Shown piece after piece: positions 19,886 to 27,356 of a stretch of 27,606 nt of DNA (its first letter is position 1; every line of letters begins with the position of its first letter). The stretch lies in the IMG/VR virus record IMGVR_UViG_3300042014_000110, positions 1 to 27,606 of that record. One strand, given 5' to 3'. Both the position numbers and the translations under genes were made by a program. Under the pieces are notes generated by a model. It had not been told where the DNA came from. It saw only the letters and a list, made by a program, of their open reading frames with translations, and did no database searches. Source of the DNA: a virus.

Positions 19886-20085
19886 CCGACATCGTCCTCA
19901 TCCTGCTCGCCTGCCTGGCCTTCGGCATCGCGGCCGTGCTCGTCGCGGTCGTCGGCGCCGCCCGGGTCCGCCGCCACTACCGCAACCGCCACGGCATCCA
20001 ACGCCTGGAGTCCTACGCCAACCACCCCGGCGCCCGACGACTCCTCGACGACATCCACAACCAGCCCCGAGAGGAGGAACTGTGA
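19882..20085 (+). CDS. Small single-span membrane protein
   Basis: 67 residues from GTG 19882, coupled by GTGA. Residues about 3-27 form one hydrophobic membrane helix (IVLILLACLAFGIAAVLVAV), followed by a basic cytoplasmic part (RVRRHYRNRH). A positive-inside arrangement fits an N-out topology. Small membrane proteins in phage early operons sometimes act in superinfection exclusion; here that is speculation. Confidence 0.65.
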   Translation: MTDIVLILLACLAFGIAAVLVAVVGAARVRRHYRNRHGIQRLESYANHPGARRLLDDIHNQPREEEL

Positions 20086-20900
20086 CCACCAACCGCCAGC
20101 CGCCCCACCACGAAAACACCGTGTGCGTGCAGTGGTACTCCTGCCGACTCCCCTCGTGCCGGGACCGGTTCTACGCCCGCCGCCGCGCCATCCGTGCTGG
20201 CCTCATCCAACCCGCCCGCATCCTCGTCGACGCCGCACCCGTCCGGCAGCACATCCTCGACTTGCAGGAAGCCGGACTCAGCATCTCCTGCATCGCCCGT
20301 CAGGCGGGACTCGCCCACACCACCGTCGGCAACTTCCTCCGACCCCGCCCGTCCGCCAGGCGGGGACTCCAGCGGCAGACCACACCCGAAACCGCCGCGA
20401 AGATCCTCGCAGTACGGCCGGTCACGACGATCGGCACGATGCGCCGCATCCAGGCCCTCATCGCCATCGGCTGGCCCGCCCGCAAGATCGCCGCACACGC
20501 GGGCGTCTCGAACCGGTGGCTCTTCGACCTCCGGCCCGACACGGTCATCCACGCCACCTACGCCGAAAAGATCATCACGGCATACGGCGAACTCCGCCAC
20601 CGCAAACCGGAGAAGCACGGCGTCCACGCCGGCCACGCCCGACGCTCCCGCGAACGCGCCAAGACCAACCGCTGGCCCACCCCCCGCTACTGGGACCAGC
20701 ACGCCGACGACATCGACGACCCCCACTTCGAGCCGCTCTACCGCGTGACTCGCAGGGAAATCGTCGCCCAAGACGCCCACTGGCTCATGCGCTCCGGCCT
20801 CGACAAGAACGCCGCCGCCCAGCGCCTCGGAGTCGACAAGTCATACATCGAACACGCCTTCCGAGAGCACCCCCAATACGCCATGGAGACAGCCGCATGA
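20082..20900 (+). CDS. Multi-HTH DNA-binding protein
   Basis: 272 residues from GTG 20082, coupled by GTGA. The N-terminus has Cys residues (CVQWYSCRLPSC). Three helix-turn-helix-like segments are visible: GLSISCIARQAGLAHTTVGNF, IGWPARKIAAHAGVSNRWLF and GLDKNAAAQRLGVDKSYIEHAF. Proteins of this layout are common in actinophages, where they are called HTH DNA-binding proteins. Its position before the methyltransferase locus suggests regulation or replication. The stop overlaps the following fragment (ATGA). Confidence 0.75.
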   Translation: MTTNRQPPHHENTVCVQWYSCRLPSCRDRFYARRRAIRAGLIQPARILVDAAPVRQHILDLQEAGLSISCIARQAGLAHTTVGNFLRPRPSARRGLQRQTTPETAAKILAVRPVTTIGTMRRIQALIAIGWPARKIAAHAGVSNRWLFDLRPDTVIHATYAEKIITAYGELRHRKPEKHGVHAGHARRSRERAKTNRWPTPRYWDQHADDIDDPHFEPLYRVTRREIVAQDAHWLMRSGLDKNAAAQRLGVDKSYIEHAFREHPQYAMETAA

Positions 20901-20989
20901 GCTACCGCAACGACAACGACGCCCTCACGGTCATGGACTGGTTCTGCGGCGCCGGCGGCTCCAGCCGGAGGCTGGGGGTGGCCTCGTGA
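20897..20989 (+). pseudogene. N-terminal fragment of a C5 DNA methyltransferase (motif I only)
   Basis: ATG 20897 (overlapping the previous stop) to TGA 20987-20989 gives 30 residues. They contain TVMDWFCGAGGSS, the SAM-binding motif I of a cytosine-C5 methyltransferase. The frame ends 7 residues later (RRLGVAS), overlapping the start of a complete methyltransferase. It is the start of an older gene whose motif X tail lies at about 22437-22574. It may still be translated as a short peptide. Confidence 0.75.
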
Positions 20990-22017
20990 TCACCGAACTG
21001 TTCCGGGGCCCGGGCGGCTGGGCTGAGGGCCTGCGCCTCCTCGGACTGTCCGACATCGGCCTGGAGTGGGACACCGCTGCCTGTCGCACCGCGCGCGCCG
21101 CCGGGCATCTCACCGTGCAGACCGACGTCGCCGCCTACCCCACCGCCCCGTTCGCCGACCGGACCGCCGGACTGATCGCCTCCCCGCCGTGCCAGGCGTG
21201 GTCTCGGGCTGGGAACCGCGGCGGCCTCCACGATCAGCCTCTTGTCCATCAAGCCGTCAGCGACCTCGCCGTCGGCCGGGACACCCGCGCCGAACTCCTC
21301 GCCCGGTGTCGGGACGCCCGATCCCTGCTCGCCGCGGAGCCGATGCGCTGGCTGTACGACCTGCGCCCCGAGTGGGTGTGCCTGGAGGAAGTCCCCGACG
21401 TCCTGCCGCTGTTCCAGCAGATCGCCGCCGTGCTCCGTCGGTGGGGCTACAGCGTGTGGACAGGTGTAGTCAACGCCGCCGACTACGGAGTACCGCAGAC
21501 CCGTCGCCGCGCAATCCTCATCGCCTCCCGGACCCAGCCAGTGACCGCACCGACGCCGACGCACAGCGAGCACGGCGCCACAGGCCTCTTCGGCGACGAT
21601 CTGCCCCGCTGGATAACGATGGCCGAGGCTCTCGGCTGGGGCTACACCGATCGGCCCGCACCCACCGTCACCGGCGGCGGCACCGCCACCGGCGGGCCTG
21701 AACCGTTCGGCAACGCCACCCGGCGGGCCATGCGCGCGGCGATGGCCGACCGGAAGCACTGGGCCTGGCGCAAGCCGGCGCCGACCGTATCTGGCACTGT
21801 CGGTCACGTCGGTGGCAAGCAGGCCGGTGGCCACCTAAACCTGTCGCCCGAGGAGGGCGCCCGTCTTCAGACCTTCCGCCCGGGCTACCCGTTCCACGGC
21901 AACAAGGGCCAGGTCTCCCTTCAGGTCGGCAACGCCGTCCCGCCGCTCCTCGCCGCGCATGTCGTGGCCGCCGCCACCGGTGTCCCGCTGATCGCCGACT
22001 TGGAGGTGGCGGCGTGA
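20986..22017 (+). CDS. DNA (cytosine-5-)-methyltransferase
   Basis: 343 residues from GTG 20986, overlapping the upstream fragment by 4 nt. Motifs in order: I, ELFRGPGGWAEGL; IV, PPCQAWSRAG with catalytic Cys69; VI, LEEVP (Glu134/135, a variant of ENV); VIII, QTRRRA (171-176); X, GNAVPP (from about 315). The target-recognition region lies between VIII and X. It would methylate cytosine C5 in a specific duplex site, probably to protect phage DNA from host restriction. It has its own intact motif I, so it does not need the fragment before it. It is convergent with an EndoVII-family gene 14 nt away. Confidence 0.92.
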   Translation: MITELFRGPGGWAEGLRLLGLSDIGLEWDTAACRTARAAGHLTVQTDVAAYPTAPFADRTAGLIASPPCQAWSRAGNRGGLHDQPLVHQAVSDLAVGRDTRAELLARCRDARSLLAAEPMRWLYDLRPEWVCLEEVPDVLPLFQQIAAVLRRWGYSVWTGVVNAADYGVPQTRRRAILIASRTQPVTAPTPTHSEHGATGLFGDDLPRWITMAEALGWGYTDRPAPTVTGGGTATGGPEPFGNATRRAMRAAMADRKHWAWRKPAPTVSGTVGHVGGKQAGGHLNLSPEEGARLQTFRPGYPFHGNKGQVSLQVGNAVPPLLAAHVVAAATGVPLIADLEVAA

Positions 22018-22031
22018 CCAGCGTCCTCGGA

Positions 22032-22424
22032 TCAGGCTTCCGCAGGAGTGGCGTATCGCTCCAGGTACTCGGCCGCTGCCCGGAGTCGAGCAGGGTCGTC
22101 ACTGAACAGCCCGAGGCCGGCGTTGCAGCCGCTGCAGAGCACGCCGCGTATCACACCGGTGCGATGGCAGTGGTCGATCGACGGTCGACGGATACGGCCC
22201 GAGCGTGTGACGGTCTCGGTCGATCCGCAGATCGCGCAATGCGGGAACGTGAGCCCCAAAGCTTCCCGGCGCTTCTCTTCCGCCTGGTCGTGCCGAGCCC
22301 GGCGTCCGAGCGCGAAGCAGCTGCGGCAGAGCGAGCGGAACGTGGACGAGTCCGAACGCCGGTAGCCGTTCTCGTCGGTGAGGACGACATCACATCGGGC
22401 ACAGTTCGTGCGTGCAATTCTCAT
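22032..22424 (-). CDS. Recombination endonuclease VII-like HNH-family nuclease
   Basis: 130 residues from ATG 22424 to TGA at 22032. Cys8, Cys11, Cys33, Cys36 form one zinc site. Cys63, Cys66, the IDHCHRTG block (Asp84, His85, His87) and LCSGCNAGLG (Cys97, Cys100, Asn101) give the EndoVII core, with a Cys where DHDH is usual. A TAGAAT -10 box on the minus strand sits 8 nt before the ATG, suggesting leaderless expression. It is the only minus-strand gene in the early region. Free-standing homing nuclease or restriction partner of the adjacent methyltransferase are both possible. Confidence 0.88.
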   Translation of the reverse strand: MRIARTNCARCDVVLTDENGYRRSDSSTFRSLCRSCFALGRRARHDQAEEKRREALGLTFPHCAICGSTETVTRSGRIRRPSIDHCHRTGVIRGVLCSGCNAGLGLFSDDPARLRAAAEYLERYATPAEA

Positions 22425-22436
22425 TGCCCGATTCTA

Positions 22437-22574
22437 CCTGCACAGAACGGAAGTTCGGGCGGCAACGCGGTCACCCCGAACTGCGCCGAGGTCATCGTCT
22501 CCGCGCTCGTCGAGGCGATCACCGGCGAGGACATCGAACGGCACGCCGCGCCCGAGCTGGCAGCCGCCGCGTGA
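22437..22574 (+). pseudogene. C-terminal fragment (motif X) of a C5 DNA methyltransferase
   Basis: The frame ending at TGA 22572-22574 contains GGNAVTPNCAEVIVSALVEAI, then TGEDIERHAAPELAAAA. GNAVTP is motif X of cytosine-C5 methyltransferases, and the following helix is the usual C-terminus. None of motifs IV-VIII lies in this frame upstream. With the motif I peptide at 20897-20989 it marks the two ends of a resident methyltransferase. The frame is open back to GTG 22014, running antisense to the nuclease gene, so a 186-residue product is formally possible. Confidence 0.75.
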
Positions 22575-22661
22575 CCGGGGTGTGCCGGCCGCGCGCCGGA
22601 CCCTGACCGGCCGACACCGCAGCTCCCCATCCATCCGTAGCGTTCGAAAGAAGACCACCCA

Positions 22662-23513
22662 ATGGCACGGATCCGCTCGATCAAGCCGGAGTTCTTCACC
22701 TCCCTGACGATCGCCGAGCAGCCGTTGTCCGCGCGCCTCACCTTCATCGGCCTGTGGACCTACGTCGACGACAACGGCGTCGGCATGGCGGACCCGCGTC
22801 TCATCCGGGCCGCAATCTGGCCCCTCGAAGAGGCTCCGGACATCCTCCAGAGGACTCGCGAGGATCTCCAGAGCCTTCAGGAAGTCCGCCTCATCACCCT
22901 GTACGAAGCCTCCGGACGGCCTCTCGTGTACGTCAACAGCTGGAACGAGCACCAGAAAGTCAGCCACCCCCGGAAGTCGCGATTCCCCACCCCGATCGAG
23001 GTCCCGCAAAGCGCTGACCTGGACTCTTACCACCCTCCGGAGGATTACCAGAGTCCTCCGGAGAACCTCCAGAGCCCTCCGGAGGATGACGCCCCTGAGC
23101 AGGGAGCAGGGAGCAGGGAGCAGGGAAAAGGAATAGAGGGAAATCCGGAGCCTCCGGCATCCGGCGAAACCTCCCCCCGCCCCGACGTCGAACGCGTCTG
23201 CCAGCACCTGGCCGCCGTCATTGAAAAGGGCGGCACCAAGAAGCCGCGGATCACCAAGACGTGGCGCAACGACGTCCGGCTGCTGCTCGACGTCGACGAG
23301 GTCACCACCGACCAAGCCGTCGCTGCCATCGACTGGGCGCACGCCGACGACTTCTGGCAGGCGCACATCCTCAGCCCGGGAAAGCTCCGGGCCAAGTACG
23401 AAACCCTCCGCCGCCAGGCCATCGCCCAGCAGCGCAAGCGCGCACCCCAGGGCCCCGCCACCGCACCCCGCGAAATGACCGAAGAGGAGATCAGCGATGC
23501 CCTCAAGTTCTGA
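22662..23513 (+). CDS. Phage replication initiator-like protein
   Basis: 283 residues from ATG 22662. The start (RIRSIKPEFFTSLTIAEQPL, then ARLTFIGLWTYVDDNGVGM) is typical of actinophage replication-organiser proteins with an N-terminal winged-helix fold. The middle is low-complexity and carries two kinds of tandem repeat (23033-23124). The C-terminal part (about 165-260) is helical and may contact the helicase loader. It is immediately upstream of DnaC-like and DnaB genes, as lambda O precedes P. The initiator role is inferred from layout. Confidence 0.8.
   Translation: MARIRSIKPEFFTSLTIAEQPLSARLTFIGLWTYVDDNGVGMADPRLIRAAIWPLEEAPDILQRTREDLQSLQEVRLITLYEASGRPLVYVNSWNEHQKVSHPRKSRFPTPIEVPQSADLDSYHPPEDYQSPPENLQSPPEDDAPEQGAGSREQGKGIEGNPEPPASGETSPRPDVERVCQHLAAVIEKGGTKKPRITKTWRNDVRLLLDVDEVTTDQAVAAIDWAHADDFWQAHILSPGKLRAKYETLRRQAIAQQRKRAPQGPATAPREMTEEEISDALKF
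23033..23124. repeat. Iteron-like repeats inside the initiator gene, candidate origin
   Basis: A 21-bp unit starting (C/T)CCTCCGGAG occurs at 23033, 23054 and 23075, giving PPEDYQS, PPENLQS, PPEDDAP in the protein. CCTCCGGAGG is itself a palindrome. Four exact copies of GAGCAGG follow head to tail at 23097-23124, then a short A/G-rich stretch (AAAAGGAATAGAGG). Iterons inside an initiator gene are the lambda-type origin arrangement. Confidence 0.65.
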
Positions 23514-24111
23514 CGAGCCGACCGCCCGGCAGTCCTGGATCGCCGAGCGCCGCGACGCCGCCGTCGCCACCTTCACCGCCAAGATCCCCGGCATCTACCA
23601 GGCGAGCATCGAACTGGAGCCGCCCGTCGCCGCCTGGGCCGCCGGCGACTCCGACTGCCCCAGCCTGTTCCTCACCGGCCCGATCGGCGTCGGCAAGACG
23701 CACTCCGCCTGGCAGGCCGCCCGCCAGTGGGTGCACGGCCAGTTCGGCGACAGCTACCGCGGCAGCCCGGTCGTGGAGATCTACCGCTCGACGGCGCTGT
23801 TCGACGCACTGCGCCCCGACGCCCACGACCACTCCGGCCGTGCGCTGGTGAAGCATTTGCAGAAGGTCGACCTGCTGTTCATCGACGACTTGGCGGCGGC
23901 CCGGCCGTCGGCGTGGACACAGGAGCGCCTCTTCGAAATCTTCGACGAGCGGTACATCAACCGCCGGCCCGTGCTCGTCACCTGCGACGTGCTGCCCTCC
24001 GCGCTCGTCGAGGTCACCGGCGACCGGGTCCGCTCCCGCCTTGCCGAGATGTGCCGCGGCGGCGTCGTCCTGCTCCAGGGCGCCGACCGTCGCCGAGGAG
24101 CCGCCGCATGA
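23497..24111 (+). CDS. dnaC: DnaC-like helicase loader (AAA+ ATPase)
   Basis: 204 residues from ATG 23497, which overlaps the initiator gene by 17 nt. Walker A is GPIGVGKTH at about 61-69 and Walker B is LLFIDDL at about 126-132. An Arg-rich C-terminal region (DRVRSRLAEM) provides sensor and finger positions as in DnaC/IstB. It would load the DnaB hexamer at the origin. The next start overlaps its stop (ATGA). Confidence 0.88.
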   Translation: MPSSSDEPTARQSWIAERRDAAVATFTAKIPGIYQASIELEPPVAAWAAGDSDCPSLFLTGPIGVGKTHSAWQAARQWVHGQFGDSYRGSPVVEIYRSTALFDALRPDAHDHSGRALVKHLQKVDLLFIDDLAAARPSAWTQERLFEIFDERYINRRPVLVTCDVLPSALVEVTGDRVRSRLAEMCRGGVVLLQGADRRRGAAA

Positions 24112-25472
24112 GCAACGACCTGTGGGAGACCCCCCTCGACGGCCAGCCCGAACAGGCATCCCGACCCGCCGACCTCGACGCCGAACGGGTCGTCGTCGCC
24201 TCCGCCATGGCCCAACCCGAACTCATCGACGAGATGGCCGCCGAGTTCGACCCCGCCGACATCACCACCGACTGGCTGCGCTGGACCTGGCACGCCACCG
24301 ACGAGATCCGCCAGACCCTCACCAAGGGCGAGATCCGCTGGCAGGCAGTCCACCGGCAGCTCGCCGCCTGGAAGGCTTCCGACTACCTGCCCATCCCCTG
24401 CCCCGGGGAGATGCAGCTCTCGGACCTGTACCTCGTCGCGAACCCGGGGGCCGCACCCTGGTACGGAGAGAAGATCACCAAGGCGGGTGTGGCGTCCCGT
24501 GTCATCGCCCACGGCCACAACGCGATCCTCCGCGGCAGGTCGGCCGCCTTCGACGCCGACGAAGACGTCGCCGCCATCCAGGCCGAACTCGACGGCGTGG
24601 TCCGCACCAGCGCGCAGGCCGAACTCTCCACGATCGGCGACCTCCTCGGCGACTCCCTGGTCCGCGCAGTCACCGAGCCGACCCTGGAAGACCGCATCCC
24701 CACCGGATTCATCGACCTCGACAACCTGCTGTGCGGCGGCTGGGCGCCCGGGCAGCTCGTCGTCGTCGGCGCCCGGCCGGCCATGGGCAAGACCACGCTG
24801 GCGCAAGACTTCGCCCGCGCGGCGGCCATCACCAACAAGATCCCGACGCTGATCGAATCGCTCGAAATGGGCAAGGAGGAACTCTCCGACCGGATCCTGT
24901 GCGCCGAAGCCCGCATCCCGCACCACCACCTGAAGCAGGGCAAGGCCACGGACGTCGACATGGCGCGTGCTGCCCACCGCGCACCCGCCATCGCTGCCGC
25001 CCCGATGCACGTCAACGACTCGCCCGTCTTGTCGATGCCGATGCTCCGCGGCCAAGTACGGCATCTGGTGCGGACGCTCGGGCTGCGCCTGGTAGTCGTC
25101 GACTACCTGCAGCTGATGCAGGTCGGCAAGGCCGAGAACCGGCAGCAGGCCATCGCCGACCTGTCGCGGTCCTTCAAGCTGCTGGCCAAGGAGTTCGGCA
25201 TCACGGTGATCATCCTGTGCCAGCTCAACCGCGGGCCCGAACAGCGCACCGAGAAGAAGCCGATGGTGTCCGACCTGCGCGAGTCGGGTGCAATCGAGCA
25301 GGACGCCGACATCGTGATCCTCCTCCACCGCGAGGACGCCTACGAGAAGGAAAGCCCGCGCGCCGGCGAGGCCGACCTGATCATCGGTAAGCACCGCGGG
25401 GGCCCGACCGCAACGATCACCTGCGCCTTCCAGGGGCACTACGCCCGCTTTGTGGACATGGCCGTCACGTGA
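24108..25472 (+). CDS. dnaB: Replicative DNA helicase DnaB
   Basis: 454 residues from ATG 24108. The N-terminal DnaB domain covers about 20-125. The RecA-like motor has Walker A GARPAMGKTT (221-230), SLEMGKEELSDRIL, Walker B VVVDYLQLM (about 327-335), RQQAIADLSRSFKLLAKE, LCQLNRGPEQR, SDLRESGAIEQDAD and KHRGGPT. The length matches cellular DnaB. It unwinds DNA ahead of the host polymerase. It is coupled to the loader by ATGA and to the next gene by GTGA. Confidence 0.96.
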   Translation: MSNDLWETPLDGQPEQASRPADLDAERVVVASAMAQPELIDEMAAEFDPADITTDWLRWTWHATDEIRQTLTKGEIRWQAVHRQLAAWKASDYLPIPCPGEMQLSDLYLVANPGAAPWYGEKITKAGVASRVIAHGHNAILRGRSAAFDADEDVAAIQAELDGVVRTSAQAELSTIGDLLGDSLVRAVTEPTLEDRIPTGFIDLDNLLCGGWAPGQLVVVGARPAMGKTTLAQDFARAAAITNKIPTLIESLEMGKEELSDRILCAEARIPHHHLKQGKATDVDMARAAHRAPAIAAAPMHVNDSPVLSMPMLRGQVRHLVRTLGLRLVVVDYLQLMQVGKAENRQQAIADLSRSFKLLAKEFGITVIILCQLNRGPEQRTEKKPMVSDLRESGAIEQDADIVILLHREDAYEKESPRAGEADLIIGKHRGGPTATITCAFQGHYARFVDMAVT

Positions 25473-25711
25473 GTCTCAGCCCGGAGGACATCGCCGCCCT
25501 CCGGAAAGACGGCGACCTCGAAAGCTACCTGCGCTCCCTCACCGGAGCGCCCCCGCTGAACGCGGCGCCAGTCGAGCCGGCCGCCCCCGAGGAACCGGAC
25601 TACGTCATCCCGCACCGCGGCGCCTGGCCCATCGGTACCGCCTCCAGCGGACCGACCCCCACCCACGGCAAGTGCACCTGTCCGAAGTGCCTTCGCCCCG
25701 ACGCCGCTTGA
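25469..25711 (+). CDS. Small protein with C-terminal Cys pair
   Basis: 80 residues from GTG 25469, overlapping dnaB by 4 nt. The start SPEDIAALRKDGDLESYLRSL is helical, the middle is Pro/Ala-rich and the end is HGKCTCPKCL, a possible zinc hook. The coupling to dnaB suggests a replication accessory role, but no family is recognised. Confidence 0.6.
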   Translation: MSLSPEDIAALRKDGDLESYLRSLTGAPPLNAAPVEPAAPEEPDYVIPHRGAWPIGTASSGPTPTHGKCTCPKCLRPDAA

Positions 25712-25767
25712 TCACCGTCGCCCGCCCCCATCGCCACCCCCCGCCATCCACACGACAGGAGCAAACC

Positions 25768-26055
25768 GTGAGTACACACCTGATCGAGTTCGGGCCCGCC
25801 TGGCCCATCCCGCCGATCACCGTCGACTACAGCGACCCCACCGCCGCCGCCCGGACCGTGGCCGAGCACGCCATCCCGTACCTGAAGCCGCTGCTTGCCG
25901 AGGCGGGTCACCCCGAGTACGCCGACTGCATCTTCCACACCGACCGAGCGCGGACCGTCGGCCAGTTCCTGTGGCTCAACCTCGCCGGCCGGGAGGGCGC
26001 CCGCTTCTGCCCGGCCCGGCTCACGCCCGTCGCCGCCGCCCCGTCCACGACCTGA
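25768..26055 (+). CDS. Small early protein, unknown
   Basis: 95 residues from GTG 25768, with ACAGGAG upstream. It contains TAAARTVAEHAIPYLKPLLAEAG, then GQFLWLNLAGREGARF. No known motif is present. It lies between small replication-linked genes and the methyltransferases. Confidence 0.55.
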   Translation: MSTHLIEFGPAWPIPPITVDYSDPTAAARTVAEHAIPYLKPLLAEAGHPEYADCIFHTDRARTVGQFLWLNLAGREGARFCPARLTPVAAAPSTT

Positions 26056-26075
26056 CCCGCGAGTAAGGAACCGAT

Positions 26076-26504
26076 GTGACCAGCACCGATCCCGCCCCCT
26101 ACGTCCAAGCCACCCGCTACGAAATCTCCCTGTTCCCCGAAGACTCCGAGCCCCGCCACTACTTCACGATCACCGTCGAATACCGGGGCGCCGGCCGGTG
26201 GGCGGTCCTTGACGGCCGGTACTGCCTTGGCCGGGACGGCGAGTGGGAGTACGAGCCGCTGCCGGCCGCCCGTGACGAGGAGTGGCTTGCCGGGCACCGC
26301 TTCGACCTGGACACGGCGCAGCAGCTGGCGAAGCAGGCCGCGCCGGGTCTGGTCGTCAACGGGATCACTGCCGCCGAGGCGTACCGCCGTAACCCGCCCC
26401 GGCATGTCGGCGGCCGGGTCAACGCGGAGGACTGTCCGGCCTGCCACGGCAGCAACCCGCCCTGGCCGTTCATCTGCCCCGGACGCGACGGAGCCGACCG
26501 ATGA
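26076..26504 (+). CDS. Unknown early protein with Cys cluster
   Basis: 142 residues from GTG 26076, with AAGGAA 5 nt upstream. Visible: ATRYEISLFPEDSEPRHYFT, GRWAVLDGRYCL, a helix with DTAQQLAKQAA, and CPACHGSNPPWPFICPG at the end, a likely zinc site. A one-codon frame ATG-TGA (26074-26079) overlaps the start. Function is unknown. A 10-codon frame at 26501-26533 follows and is probably not a gene. Confidence 0.65.
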   Translation: MTSTDPAPYVQATRYEISLFPEDSEPRHYFTITVEYRGAGRWAVLDGRYCLGRDGEWEYEPLPAARDEEWLAGHRFDLDTAQQLAKQAAPGLVVNGITAAEAYRRNPPRHVGGRVNAEDCPACHGSNPPWPFICPGRDGADR

Positions 26505-26560
26505 CCGCCGCCGCTGTCTCGTCTGTCGTCTGACCACCCACAACCACCAGGAGACCCCTC

Positions 26561-27325
26561 GTGAAAGTCCCCGCCACCGTCCTCGAAGTCCTCGACCGCG
26601 CCCTCACCGACGGCAACCGCCTCACCCTCACCGGCACCCTGGACCGGAAGCTGTACCAGGACACCGCGAAGGTCCTGGAAGCCGCGGGCGGCAAATGGAA
26701 CCGCCGGGCGAAGGCGCACCTGTTCGACGGCGACGCCGCCGACGCCATCGAAACCCTGATCCTCACCGGCGAGATCACCAGCAGGCGGCAGCAGTTCGGC
26801 TACTTCCCCACCCCCGCCCCGATCGTCCAGCAGCTTCTCACCCTGGCCCGGATCGAGCCCGGCATGCGCGTCCTGGAGCCGTCCGCCGGCCACGGAGCCA
26901 TCGCTCTGGCCGGCGCTGACGCCGGGGCGCTGGTGGACTGCGTGGAGATCCAGCCCGACCATGCCGAGAAGATCCGCGACGCCCACCACCCCGACGTCAC
27001 CGTCCTGGTCGCGGACTTCCTGACCACCAGCCCGCAGCCCGTGTACGACCGGGTGGTGATGAACCCGCCGTTCGCCCGGCAGGCCGACATCGCCCACGTC
27101 GAGCACGCGTACACGGCTTTGCGGCCGGGCGGTCTGCTGGCCGCGGTGATGTCGGCCGGGGTGACGTTCCGGCAGACGGCTGCCGCGGTCGCGTTCCGGG
27201 CGCGGGTCGAGTCGCTCGGCGGCACGCTGCATCCGCTGCCGGAAGGTGCGTTCCGCGAGTCGGGGACGGGCGTGAACACGGTCATAGCCGTGCTGCCGAA
27301 GCCCGCCGCCTCGTCTGCCGTGTAG
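26561..27325 (+). CDS. N6-adenine-type DNA methyltransferase
   Basis: 254 residues from GTG 26561. An N-terminal part (about 1-75) has KVLEAAGGKWNRRAKAHLF, a small domain often fused to phage methylases. The SAM domain has motif I VLEPSAGHGAIAL (104-116), an acidic VEIQPDHA, motif IV MNPPFAR (167-173) and a C-terminal GGTLHPLPEGAF. NPPF is typical of N6-adenine methyltransferases acting on DNA, or less often other amino groups. It would protect phage DNA from host restriction. It precedes a second amino-methyltransferase. Confidence 0.88.
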   Translation: MKVPATVLEVLDRALTDGNRLTLTGTLDRKLYQDTAKVLEAAGGKWNRRAKAHLFDGDAADAIETLILTGEITSRRQQFGYFPTPAPIVQQLLTLARIEPGMRVLEPSAGHGAIALAGADAGALVDCVEIQPDHAEKIRDAHHPDVTVLVADFLTTSPQPVYDRVVMNPPFARQADIAHVEHAYTALRPGGLLAAVMSAGVTFRQTAAAVAFRARVESLGGTLHPLPEGAFRESGTGVNTVIAVLPKPAASSAV

Positions 27326-27356
27326 CCCCCGCTCATCACGAACCCCCGGAGACCCG

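Noticed and set aside
20897-22017. Programmed frameshift joining the motif I peptide to the next methyltransferase
   Set aside because: The downstream protein has its own complete motif I, so fusion would duplicate it. No slippery sequence is seen; a remnant plus the motif X tail downstream explains it better.
23097-23124. Short repeats that could suggest a CRISPR array
   Set aside because: The 7-bp units are contiguous with no spacers and lie within a coding sequence; iterons explain them better.
23781-25439. 552-codon minus-strand open frame opposite dnaC/dnaB
   Set aside because: It is the mirror of well-conserved replication genes; the composition is typical of antisense GC-rich DNA.
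26501-26533. 10-codon frame coupled by ATGA after the 26076 gene
   Set aside because: Too short and low-complexity (Ala/Val/Ser) to support as a gene.
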